DNA of 7,362 nucleotides from Methanobacterium sp. (GTDB lineage: Archaea > Methanobacteriota > Methanobacteria > Methanobacteriales > Methanobacteriaceae): positions 10,814 to 18,175 of the forward strand of contig PLXT01000144.1 of NCBI GenBank assembly GCA_003151535.1, in the 5' to 3' direction. Of the stretch, positions 1 to 6,132 are shown one piece after another. The notes below the pieces were generated by a model, which worked only from the letters and a program-made list of their open reading frames with translations, made no database searches and was not told the origin of the DNA. A program made the translations under genes and the position numbers. Within the stretch, counting starts at the first letter, position 1; each line of letters starts with the position of its first letter.

Positions 1-51
1 TTAGAGGTTTATAGAAATTCTCTCTTATCAAGAATTATTATATGATATCAT

Positions 52-59
52 AAAAAAAA
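52..59 (-). terminator. Possible T-tract terminator of the small membrane-protein gene
   Basis: A run of eight A on the plus strand reads as eight U in a minus-strand transcript, about 80 nt past the stop of the small gene at 138-245. Archaeal termination is usually driven by such U-tracts without a strong hairpin. A perfect 12-bp palindrome (TATGATATCATA, 41-52) abuts the tract but lies on its far side, so it is not a bacterial-type stem before a U-run. The surrounding sequence is very AT-rich, so chance is a real possibility. Confidence 0.3.
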
Positions 60-137
60 TGGTTTAAATAAAATAATGAAAAATTAGAATTTAATAAAAT
101 ATTTTTAAGATTTGGATACACTAAATAAAAGTAATAT

Positions 138-245
138 TTATTTTGTTTCGACCTCGCCCATGAACCATCCAACTAATGTACCAAATCCCATTATTATCAG
201 AATAAATCCTACTATTGCATAAAACAAATTTGTGTAATCTATCAT
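138..245 (-). CDS. 35-residue single-span membrane protein with glycine zipper, function unknown
   Basis: This small gene is read on the minus strand from ATG (243-245) to TAA (138-140). It is supported by a good Shine-Dalgarno site, AGGTGA at 250-255, four bases before the ATG and complementary to the 3' end of methanogen 16S rRNA. The protein starts MIDYTN, has one hydrophobic span at about residues 8-29, and ends with the charged tail GEVETK. Within the span, glycines 22, 26 and 30 form a GxxxGxxxG pattern (GTLVGWFMG), a motif that packs membrane helices together. There is no signal-peptide cleavage pattern and no cysteine. I do not recognise the family. Possible roles are a small subunit or regulator of a membrane complex, or a toxin-like oligomerising peptide; nothing nearby decides this. 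The strong ribosome site and clean membrane-peptide design make it likely to be real. Confidence 0.7.
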   Translation of the reverse strand: MIDYTNLFYAIVGFILIIMGFGTLVGWFMGEVETK

Positions 246-273
246 ATTTTCACCTGTTCTTGTTTACCTTGTA

Positions 274-310
274 CTAATATATTCATTTTTAAAATTGAAA
301 ACATTTAAAT
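274..310 (-). promoter_or_regulatory. Candidate promoter region of the small membrane-protein gene
   Basis: Two TATA-like elements lie upstream of the 35-residue gene on the minus strand: AATATATTA near 274-283 and ATTTAAATG near 301-310. The proximal one would start transcription almost at the ribosome site. The distal one would leave a leader of about 35 nt, which fits better with translation from AGGTGA. The sequence cannot decide between them. Confidence 0.35.
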
Positions 311-632
311 TTTTTCATATTGCTACGTGCAAATTATAAATGTCAAAGCTTCTAGAATTAATTTATCTATAGTATATTCGTAGCATTATTTAACTGCATA
401 TGTTAGGTACATTTAATCTAAGTTATTTTAATATTTTCTAAACTTAATTTTTGGAGATTAAAACTCTATTTTTAACTTAAATAAACTAATATTCCAATAT
501 ACCTTATATTTTTTCGAACTATCATTTAATAATGGCATATATTTAATTAATTAGTTGAAATATTAGTCCAAATTGATTCATAAAAAATATATTGAAATCT
601 GTTCATAAACGACTCATAAAAAAAATGTAGGT

Positions 633-674
633 TTAATCCCTGTTTAATTCTACAGATTTGTTGATGTTTGTCAT
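633..674 (-). pseudogene. Possible start of a decayed gene, or a 13-residue mini-ORF
   Basis: On the minus strand a strong Shine-Dalgarno-like GGGGTGA (681-687) is followed after six bases by ATG (672-674) and 13 codons reading MTNINKSVELNRD before TAA. The same frame then continues through two more short open segments separated by stops, to about 545. The ribosome site and the balanced, protein-like first residues suggest the surviving start of a broken gene. An untranslated coincidence or a short leader peptide is equally possible. No family is recognised. Confidence 0.2.
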
Positions 675-854
675 GAATTTTCACCCCACATTATCCCTAA
701 ATTATCTCCACTTTATTATTATGTAATGAGAATTATTTAACAATTTTTGGTACCCTATAACTGAAGTTCAACTAGTATATTCTTTAAGATTTTAATAATA
801 GTATACAAGTCTTAAAGTAATACATCTAAAAGTCTAATTAATTAGTGAATAAAC

Positions 855-982
855 TTGGGTGAACAAAATAAATGTCCCAAATGTGGCTTCAATGGTTCCA
901 TGAATACTTATAGATAATATAAAAGTGTTGAAAATAAAATTGTAGTTGTTATTGTCCAAAATGTAAAATTTGGGAAAAATAG
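855..982 (+). pseudogene. Decayed small zinc-ribbon protein (about 42 codons)
   Basis: Read from TTG at 855 (no ATG is available; an in-frame TGA lies just upstream), the frame gives GEQNKCPKCGFNGSMNTYR with a CPKCG knuckle (codons 873-887). It meets TAA at 915-917, continues YKSVENK, then needs a one-base deletion to be repaired near 939-941. After that it reads CSCYCPKCKIWEK up to TAG at 980-982, giving a second CPKC knuckle (953-964). Two CxxC knuckles about 23-25 residues apart in a tiny basic protein are the hallmark of a zinc ribbon, as found in many small archaeal proteins of unknown function. One nonsense codon and one frameshift in 128 bp indicate a pseudogene, unless sequencing errors are responsible. 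No partner gene adjoins it. Confidence 0.55.
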
Positions 983-1492
983 AAGATTAATTATGGTTAT
1001 ATTCCTGTACAGTTGAAGTTATCACAAATTCTCTAGTTTAAAATGAGTTTATTTTTTTATATATATTTAACTAATTAATATGACTAAATACATCTTCACA
1101 AGAAAACATTTTGAATGTTTAAAATCTAGAACTAATTTATGAGCATATAAATGTGGAAATTATTCATATTTCTTATTATTAACCTAAATATTAATAAATC
1201 TTTGTAGAGGATAACTTAGCACCTTTTTTCTCACTTTTAGAGATAGTTTAACCTTACATATATATTTTTGAATTAAAATAGCTTGACTAATTACAATATG
1301 TTTAAGAAGCAGTTTTAAATAAAATTCAAGTTTGATAAAATTAGCTAATCTATATTTATTAAAACTTAGTGAAAATAATCATAAAGACTTTTAATTAATT
1401 CTTTTAGAGATATCTTTCGTTTTATCTAGTGATTCTGAAAACAAATACGAGTATTATAACAGATCAATGACAATATGAAAATAATGCTTAAT

Positions 1493-1821
1493 TTAATATT
1501 TAACAACTTTTTTCTGGAACTTTTGTTCATCAACCCATCCCAAGAGAATTCTTAAAGGTATTTCAATGTTATTTCCATATAGTTATGGTTTATAATATTG
1601 AATGTAATTGTGATTCAATGAAAAAAATGAGTGTATACTTTACAATACTTGAGTCTACCAGCAGAATTCTATAATCTAATAAGATTTGATATATATCCTA
1701 GTTTCTCTATGTTTGCGGAAATTGATTATTATTTGAGTTAATTCTTTACGTCCATATGACTCTTCTATCAATTTTTTGCCACCTTCCGCCCATTTTCCAT
1801 ATATTTCTCATCGATAGCCGA
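1493..1821 (-). pseudogene. Remnant of an unidentified gene, frameshifted and with several stops
   Basis: On the minus strand, codons from 1821 read VSAIDEKYME. Restoring one A in the A-run at 1793-1796 then gives KWAEGGKKLIEESYGRKEL and on through a hydrophilic, protein-like stretch to YIKSY, ended by TAG at 1676-1678. The same frame continues through four stop codons to a second coherent stretch, YGNNIEIPLRILLGWVDEQK, then FQKKVVKY and TAA at 1493-1495. Balanced composition (W, G, E, K, R, D) in otherwise AT-rich DNA separates it from random frames. The start is unclear; an ATG near 1824-1826 is close but out of frame. I do not recognise the family. It is oriented divergently from the MarR gene. 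Confidence 0.45.
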
Positions 1822-2011
1822 AACATAATATAAGAGTAATCAATAGATTTTTTAGGGTTGATCAAGATTTTTGTGGCGCTGAATGCTGAATTAAACTTAA
1901 TTATGAGGGTTAAACTTTTTTATTGGGTTTTATTTCGTTTTTTAGGAGTAGATGCTCTTCGCATAGTGATCAACAGTTTTAAATAATAGTTCGCTATTAA
2001 TATCATTTACA

Positions 2012-2035
2012 AACCGAATTATTTTAAAACCGAAT
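2012..2035 (+). promoter_or_regulatory. Promoter of the MarR-MFS operon, with direct repeats as likely operator
   Basis: The 9-bp sequence AAACCGAAT occurs twice, at 2011-2019 and 2027-2035, 16 bp start to start. The first copy is placed like a purine-rich BRE immediately before a TATA-like TTATTTTA (2019-2026). The second lies between the TATA element and the start site expected near 2050, where a bound repressor would block RNA polymerase. GAAT recurs again at 2042-2045, and GAATCATTC (2032-2040) is a short palindrome. The leader would be about 20 nt, with GTGAT at 2061-2065, five bases before the MarR ATG, as the ribosome site. Autoregulation by the MarR protein is inferred from position. 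Confidence 0.5.
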
Positions 2036-2070
2036 CATTCTGAATTATACTTATGGAGTTGTGATTAGTT

Positions 2071-2523
2071 ATGGAAGAAGGTAATACGAATAAAATGATT
2101 GATGATTTTATAAGTTACTATCATCGTTTTTGGGGTGAAATGAGAACTTTAGATAAAGATTTCAAAGCAGGATTTCCGTTTGAATTAAAAGGTTTAATTG
2201 ACATTGGATATTATGAAAATCAGCCTATGTATGTAATAGCTGAGCAGATGAAATTATCAAGATCACAAATAACTTCTATCATAGAAGTGCTGGTTAAAAA
2301 AGGAATGGTAATGCGTGTTACTGATGAAAAAGATCGTAGAATAAACAGAGTTGTCCTCACAGCTGAGGGGCGGAAAATGAGGGAAAAATATTTAGAGGTT
2401 TTTAAAAAACATTGGAACCAAAAATTATCTTCATTAACAACTGAAGAATTTGAAGAACTTTATAAAAGTATAGAAACAATTAAAAAAGTTACTATAAAAA
2501 TTATGGGGTCAAAAGATGAATGA
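2071..2523 (+). CDS. MarR-family winged-helix transcriptional regulator
   Basis: The 150-residue protein has the usual MarR length and layout. It has an N-terminal dimerisation helix (about 8-28), a helix-turn-helix in which residues 53-62 (MYVIAEQMKL) and the recognition helix 63-77 (SRSQITSIIEVLVKK) are clear, and the wing with the hallmark acidic-basic motif DEKDRR at 85-90. This is followed by VVLTAEGRKM (94-103) and C-terminal dimerisation helices (about 104-145). MarR proteins are cytoplasmic dimers that usually repress their own operon and a linked efflux pump until a small phenolic or drug-like ligand, or oxidation, releases them. There is no cysteine here, so thiol-based redox sensing is unlikely and ligand binding more likely. 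The ATG follows GTGAT by five bases. The gene overlaps the downstream MFS transporter by 8 bp, so the two are very probably co-transcribed and translationally coupled, with the pump as the regulated target. Confidence 0.92.
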   Translation: MEEGNTNKMIDDFISYYHRFWGEMRTLDKDFKAGFPFELKGLIDIGYYENQPMYVIAEQMKLSRSQITSIIEVLVKKGMVMRVTDEKDRRINRVVLTAEGRKMREKYLEVFKKHWNQKLSSLTTEEFEELYKSIETIKKVTIKIMGSKDE

Positions 2524-3931
2524 AAAGGTAGATACTGAGTCAAATGTGGGTTGGTGGACCTTAATACTCGTTTCTTTAGGTGTTTTTATTTTATCAATCG
2601 ACATCAGTTTTTTGAATGTGGCGATTACAAATTTAGTTCATGATTTGCATACTAATTTTGTCTCTATACAAAATATAATTATTGTTTATACCTTGGTTTT
2701 AGCGAGTTTAACTCTCCTCTGCGGTGAGTTGCAGAAAGTTTTCGGCCGTAAGAGAACATTTCTTATAGGTGCTGTTATCTTTGGTAGTGGGACTCTTATT
2801 GCTGCATTAAGTATTAATAGTACGATGCTGCTTCTGGGTTGGTCTATATTAGAGGGTATCGGCGCTGCCTTAATGATGGTAAGTGCATCATCCATAGTGG
2901 TAGGTAGTTACTCAGGCGAGAGAAGAGCTTACGCTTTAGGCTTACTCAGCTCTATGTCAGCCGGTGCTGCAGTATTAGGGCCTTTTGTAGGCGGTTTTTT
3001 AACTACTTACTTCACCTGGCGTTATGCATTTGGATTAGAATTCATTATAATCTTAATTATACTGTTATTCTCGAGATCAATAGTATCATTCCCTAAAACA
3101 TTGACCTGGAGGGATATAAATATTGTCGGCGCTTTAAACTCAGCAATAGGAATACTATTATTCGTTTATGGATTTATACTTCTTAACAACCCTACAACCC
3201 AATATTTATCACCTTATTTTATCATAGCCGGAATTATTCTCCTTATAGTATTCTATCTTAACCAGAGAAATAGGATAAAGAATGATGAACATCCTTTAAT
3301 TGATGTTAGAATCTTCCAAGATTATAGATTCGACTTAGGCAATATGACTAGAATTTTAATTAGTTTAATAAGTGGTGGTATTATTTTTATTGTACCTGTA
3401 TTTGTGCAAACAGTATTAGGGTTCAGTGCCTTAACCACGGGCTTATTATTTGCAGCATTGGCTGCACCAAGGTTTATAATGGCTTATGCCACAGGTTTCT
3501 TTTCAAAAAGATTTCAACCACGCTATATCATATCCTTTGGATTCTTATTAGCTTTAATAGGATCTATTTACTTAATCAGTACTTTCAGTACACATACTAC
3601 TATATTACAGTTGGTATTAGGAATGGCTTCAATTGGATTTGGAGTGGGAATTATCTTCCCTTCCTCATCCTACCTTCTTTTCACTAACATTAGTCGAGAT
3701 AAACAACCAGATGCATCAGCAGCAATGAATACTCTTAATAATCTATCCACATCCATGGGAACAGCCATATTAGGACTGATATTACTGATGGGCACTTATA
3801 ATGCTTTATCCGTCTTGAAATTAATTGGTGGCATAACTAACGCATTCTATGCAATAGCAATTATGTTATTCGTTGGAATAATAATATCACAATTCATACC
3901 ACCCTACAAAAGAACTGATAACAAAATCTAA
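2516..3931 (+). CDS. DHA2-family MFS multidrug exporter (EmrB/QacA type, 14 TM)
   Basis: The 471-residue protein is an integral cytoplasmic-membrane carrier with about 14 hydrophobic helices (roughly 13-36, 50-69, 81-99, 104-131, 138-162, 168-187, 203-223, 231-249, 280-301, 306-328, 336-356, 363-390, 408-428, 437-461), the number typical of the DHA2 proton-drug antiporters. Diagnostic pieces are the helix-1 motif SIDISFLNVAI (27-37), a loop 2-3 motif A GELQKVFGRKR (70-80), and the antiporter motif C GPFVGG (155-160) followed by WRYAF. In motif A the usual acidic residue at the fifth position is replaced by Lys74, which is odd. Family members expel drugs, dyes, bile salts or other amphipathic compounds; the substrate cannot be read from sequence. 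The ATG lies inside the end of the MarR gene (8-bp overlap), seven bases after GGGGT. No separate promoter is seen. Confidence 0.9.
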   Translation: MNEKVDTESNVGWWTLILVSLGVFILSIDISFLNVAITNLVHDLHTNFVSIQNIIIVYTLVLASLTLLCGELQKVFGRKRTFLIGAVIFGSGTLIAALSINSTMLLLGWSILEGIGAALMMVSASSIVVGSYSGERRAYALGLLSSMSAGAAVLGPFVGGFLTTYFTWRYAFGLEFIIILIILLFSRSIVSFPKTLTWRDINIVGALNSAIGILLFVYGFILLNNPTTQYLSPYFIIAGIILLIVFYLNQRNRIKNDEHPLIDVRIFQDYRFDLGNMTRILISLISGGIIFIVPVFVQTVLGFSALTTGLLFAALAAPRFIMAYATGFFSKRFQPRYIISFGFLLALIGSIYLISTFSTHTTILQLVLGMASIGFGVGIIFPSSSYLLFTNISRDKQPDASAAMNTLNNLSTSMGTAILGLILLMGTYNALSVLKLIGGITNAFYAIAIMLFVGIIISQFIPPYKRTDNKI

Positions 3932-3938
3932 TTATTAT

Positions 3939-3986
3939 CCCCTCACTCGCCCCCTGCCTGCTATCTCCCCATAAAACATGCCCCCC
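3939..3986. other. C-rich, G-poor island after the MFS gene (G-tracts on minus strand)
   Basis: Directly after the MFS stop codon lies a pyrimidine-rich stretch with C-runs CCCC (3939-3942), CCCCC (3950-3954), CCCC (3967-3970) and CCCCCC (3981-3986). This is strikingly different from the AT-rich surroundings. On the minus strand these are four G-tracts of four to six G separated by about 10, 12 and 7 bases, long but permissible loops for a G-quadruplex. In the plus-strand RNA it would be a C-rich, unstructured segment at the operon's 3' end. A role in 3'-end formation is conceivable but not demonstrated. No U-tract terminator is seen between 3932 and 4050. Confidence 0.5.
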
Positions 3987-4053
3987 AAATTAGAGGTTTA
4001 ATTAAATACCCATCAGTGAAACTAGGAATAATGGATATAGTCTATTGAATTAA

Positions 4054-4060
4054 TTTATAA
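4054..4060 (+). promoter_or_regulatory. TATA box of the ABC exporter operon
   Basis: TTTATAA at 4054-4060, preceded by an A/T-rich BRE-like stretch, is the best TATA element in the 191-bp spacer. Transcription would start near 4082, giving a leader of about 40 nt. A short hyphenated palindrome, CTCC-G-GGAG (4070-4078), lies between the box and the expected start. It is GC-rich against an AT-rich background and could be an operator. The ribosome site is probably GTTGAT (4112-4117), one mismatch from GGTGAT, five bases before the TTG start. Confidence 0.45.
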
Positions 4061-4122
4061 GCCTTCATGCTCCGGGAGAAATCTGAATAAAAAAATAAAA
4101 TAAAAGAATGAGTTGATGTGTT

Positions 4123-5043
4123 TTGATTGATGTAGAAAATCTCACAAGGAAATTCGGCGATATAACTGCAGTAGATAAACTAACATTCCATATTGGGGAA
4201 GGAGAGGTTTTTGGTTTCCTAGGACCGAATGGTGCAGGAAAAACTACAACTATGAGAATGCTTAGCTGTCTAATATCAAAAACTAGTGGAAAAGCCCGAA
4301 TAGCAGGTTATGATGTTAGTGACGAAACAGATTCTTTGAAGATTAGGAAGATTATCGGCTTGCTTCCTGAAAATAATGGTCTTTATGATGATTTAACAGC
4401 TTATAAGAACCTAGATTTTTATGGAAAATTATATGAATGTTCAAAAACTCAAAGGAAGGAAAATATTGAGTATTTTCTAAAATTGTTAGGACTTTGGGAT
4501 AAAAGAGATGTATTGGCTGGAACATTCTCTAAAGGAATGAAACAAAAACTTGCAATAGCACGCTCTCTTATTCATGAACCTGAAATATTATTCTTAGACG
4601 AGCCTACGGCAAATCTTGACCCTGAATCATCGAAAACAGTAAGAGATTTCATAATTGATTTGAAAAAGGAGAAGAAGACTATTTTTTTAAATACACATAA
4701 CCTTGATGAAGCTCAGAGAATATGTGATAAAATTGGAATATTTAACACTAAATTGATGGTAATAGGCTCTCCTGAAGAGCTAGAGGATTCAATTTTGGAA
4801 AAAAAGACTGCAATTCAGTTAAAGGAAGTAAATGATAAAATCCTGAAAGCATTAGGAAATTTATCGTTAAGGAATTTGACAATAGATAATAACAAACTAA
4901 TTATTGATGTGGTTAATCCTGAAAACGAGAATCCTATTATTGTGGATGCAATAGTTAGTGCTGGTGGCAAAGTTCAATACATGACTCAAATTAACTCTAC
5001 TTTAGAAGATGTATACCTGAAATTTGTGAGGGGAAAAAAGTGA
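4123..5043 (+). CDS. ABC-2/NatA-type ABC transporter ATP-binding protein
   Basis: This 306-residue cytoplasmic ATPase energises the permease encoded immediately downstream. All the nucleotide-binding motifs are present: Walker A GPNGAGKTT (34-42), a Q-loop region LLPENNGLYDDLT (80-92) with the Pro-Glu typical of NatA-like exporters in place of glutamine, the signature as SKGMKQK (136-142), Walker B ILFLDEPT (155-162) with catalytic Glu160, D-loop NLDP (164-167) and switch His192 in THNLDEA. Residues beyond about 220 form the extra C-terminal domain found in this subgroup. The start is TTG at 4123: an in-frame TGA lies nine bases upstream, there is no in-frame ATG, and the resulting N-terminus (MIDVENLTRKFG) matches the family. 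NatA-like systems export sodium ions, drugs, peptides or lipids; the substrate is unknown. The stop overlaps the permease start by 4 bp. Confidence 0.93.
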   Translation: MIDVENLTRKFGDITAVDKLTFHIGEGEVFGFLGPNGAGKTTTMRMLSCLISKTSGKARIAGYDVSDETDSLKIRKIIGLLPENNGLYDDLTAYKNLDFYGKLYECSKTQRKENIEYFLKLLGLWDKRDVLAGTFSKGMKQKLAIARSLIHEPEILFLDEPTANLDPESSKTVRDFIIDLKKEKKTIFLNTHNLDEAQRICDKIGIFNTKLMVIGSPEELEDSILEKKTAIQLKEVNDKILKALGNLSLRNLTIDNNKLIIDVVNPENENPIIVDAIVSAGGKVQYMTQINSTLEDVYLKFVRGKK

Positions 5044-5825
5044 AACTCTGGAAATCATGGGTTATCGCAACCAAGGACTTCAGCACATTCCGCGAGAAAA
5101 AAAATACTATATATCCATTAATAGTTCTCCCACTCTTATTCTCGATTGGTTTACCTATTTTAATAGGGAGAATTGGTAATGTAATAGAGGGAATTGGTAA
5201 TTTAATAAAGGTAATTGGTTTACCTATTTTAATAACGGGATCTTCATCAAATGATATCACAGTGTTATTGAATTCGTTTTCATTTTTCTATATTATGTTC
5301 GCTTTTATCCTACCTAGTACTCTTGCTTCTTATAGTATTTTAGGTGAGAAGATAGAGAAAAGCCTCGAACCACTTCTTGCTACACCAATAACAGATACTG
5401 AGCTTTTGCTTGGAAAGATCATTACTTCATTCCTGCCTTGTGTTGCTATAATATATTTTAGTGCAGTGATTTTCATGGTGCTTTCGGATGCAGTCACTTA
5501 TAATACAATTGGCTATCTTTTTTTCCCTAATTGGAACATGGCGATTATTTTATTGTTAGCTGTTCCCCTGGTTAGTATTTTAAGCATTCAACTTAATGTT
5601 ATTATATCCTCAAGAGTCAGTGACGTGAGAACTACGACTCAGCTTGGATTACTCCTATTTTTGCCTTTTATAGGTTTATATATATTTCTAGAGACGAGTA
5701 TAATCTCACTAAATATCATTAATCTGCTTGGAATTTTCGTAATCCTCTTTGTTGTTGTTGCTGTTATATTCTCCATAAGCAAAGCAATCATCCAGAGAGA
5801 CAAGATAATTACCAAGCGGGGATAG
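5040..5825 (+). CDS. ABC-2-type transporter permease, partner of the upstream ATPase
   Basis: The 261-residue membrane protein starts at GTG 5040, overlapping the ATPase stop as GTGA. GAGGGG (5028-5033) six bases upstream is a good ribosome site, so the pair is translationally coupled. The ABC-2/NatB pattern is clear: a short cytoplasmic N-terminus (KDFSTFREKKNT, 12-23), TM1 at about 24-42, an extracytoplasmic region, and further helices at about 78-100, 125-149, 168-190, 200-218 and 226-247. The conserved cytoplasmic segment GEKIEKSLEPLLATPIT (102-118) before the third helix is where these permeases contact the ATPase. The loop after TM1 is short compared with classical NatB and contains an internal duplication: IGLPILI occurs at 36-42 and again at 59-65, separated by IGN repeats (45-47 and 52-54). 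Two copies with one ATPase dimer would form the exporter. The transported substrate is unknown. Confidence 0.88.
   Translation: MKLWKSWVIATKDFSTFREKKNTIYPLIVLPLLFSIGLPILIGRIGNVIEGIGNLIKVIGLPILITGSSSNDITVLLNSFSFFYIMFAFILPSTLASYSILGEKIEKSLEPLLATPITDTELLLGKIITSFLPCVAIIYFSAVIFMVLSDAVTYNTIGYLFFPNWNMAIILLLAVPLVSILSIQLNVIISSRVSDVRTTTQLGLLLFLPFIGLYIFLETSIISLNIINLLGIFVILFVVVAVIFSISKAIIQRDKIITKRG
5145..5234 (+). repeat. In-frame direct duplication inside the permease gene
   Basis: A 21-bp sequence beginning ATTGGTTTACC is present identically at 5145-5165 and 5214-5234, 69 bp apart (exactly 23 codons), so both copies encode IGLPILI. Between them AATTGGTAAT occurs twice (5171-5180 and 5192-5201), encoding IGN each time. 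The whole block reads as repeated IG-x-x-I units after TM1. Perfect DNA identity in an AT-rich gene suggests a recent duplication by slippage or recombination, kept in frame. Confidence 0.85.
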
Positions 5826-5839
5826 AATATATTTATATA

Positions 5840-5844
5840 TTTTT
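5840..5844 (+). terminator. Weak T-tract terminator after the ABC operon
   Basis: A run of five T lies 14 nt past the permease stop in a highly AT-rich segment (ATATTTATATATTTTTG). It is short for an archaeal U-tract terminator. Further T5 runs at about 5964-5968 and 5981-5985 could share the job. No stable hairpin is seen. Confidence 0.3.
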
Positions 5845-6085
5845 GTTAAACATATCTGGACATGTGGGATTTAAATATTCTAAATGATTACCAGTGCAAA
5901 TAAAATTAACTGCTGATTCACATTTCGCGGTATTTCAGAGCTTAAAAATCTTTCAGTCAAAACTTTTTCAAAAATGGGTTTTTCCACACCAAAATTGAAA
6001 AGATTAAGTTGTATGGAACCAATACATGAACTGATAGTAGGTAAAATTCTACTAGTCATACTAAAATATCTACTCTTACCTCATA

Positions 6086-6097
6086 TTTAACGTTAAA
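6086..6097. repeat. 12-bp perfect palindrome TTTAACGTTAAA
   Basis: This is a perfect self-complementary 12-mer centred on CG, in a spacer where CG is rare. It lies 18 bp before a second palindrome. It is the size of a dimeric-repressor site, but no gene starts close by, so its role is unknown. Confidence 0.6.
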
Positions 6098-6114
6098 GGT
6101 CTTAAATCTCGAAT

Positions 6115-6132
6115 AACCTAAAATTTAAGGTT
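6115..6132. repeat. 18-bp near-perfect palindrome AACCTA-AAATTT-AAGGTT
   Basis: Arms AACCT (6115-6119) and AGGTT (6128-6132) flank AAATTT (6121-6126). Only one base pair (6120/6127, A opposite A) breaks the symmetry. It lies about 100 bp past the ABM stop codon. It could be a protein-binding site or a weak hairpin at the 3' end of the ABM transcript. Confidence 0.55.

Larger units (their letters stand above)
246..2010. other. 1.8-kb gene-poor region with decayed coding sequence
   Basis: No intact gene with a believable start, ribosome site and protein-like product is visible on either strand. The stretch is extremely AT-rich. It holds the zinc-ribbon remnant (855-982), a broken minus-strand gene (about 1493-1821), a 13-codon minus-strand reading frame with a good ribosome site (633-674), and a perfect 12-bp palindrome CTAATTAATTAG at 835-846. 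A TATA-rich stretch (1052-1068) has no convincing gene after it. A minus-strand frame of about 64 open codons ending at 1184 is lysine-, leucine- and isoleucine-rich with no start or ribosome site, and looks like chance in AT-rich DNA. No tRNA-like or strong RNA fold was seen. Confidence 0.6.

Noticed and set aside
1..45. Open frame of 14 codons from the window edge to TGA, possibly the tail of an upstream gene
   Set aside because: Too short to judge, and its residues (LEVYRNSLLSRIII) give no recognisable family.
835..846. Palindrome CTAATTAATTAG and other AATTAATT copies near 547, 1070 and 1393
   Set aside because: Such words are expected often in DNA this AT-rich; no regular spacing, so neither a CRISPR nor an origin array is supported.
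1080..1142. 20-codon plus-strand frame starting MTKYIFTRKH near a TATA-rich stretch
   Set aside because: No ribosome site, and the TATA element at 1058-1067 would start transcription after the ATG.
1184..1380. About 64 open codons on the minus strand
   Set aside because: No start codon or ribosome site, and K/L/I-rich composition expected from random AT-rich DNA.
2686..2895. 69-codon minus-strand open frame within the MFS gene
   Set aside because: Shadow of the clearly real MFS coding frame; no membrane or domain pattern of its own.
1..4000. The 10-mer TTAGAGGTTT occurring near positions 1, 2393 and 3990
   Set aside because: One copy is inside the MarR coding sequence, spacing is irregular and no shared context is seen, so it is treated as coincidence.
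4997..5260. 87-codon minus-strand open frame across the ATPase/permease junction
   Set aside because: Shadow frame; its apparent repeats are the reverse of the permease duplication.
5917..6087. 57 open codons on the plus strand with an internal ATG
   Set aside because: No ribosome site; several open frames of this length are expected by chance in the non-coding parts of the window.
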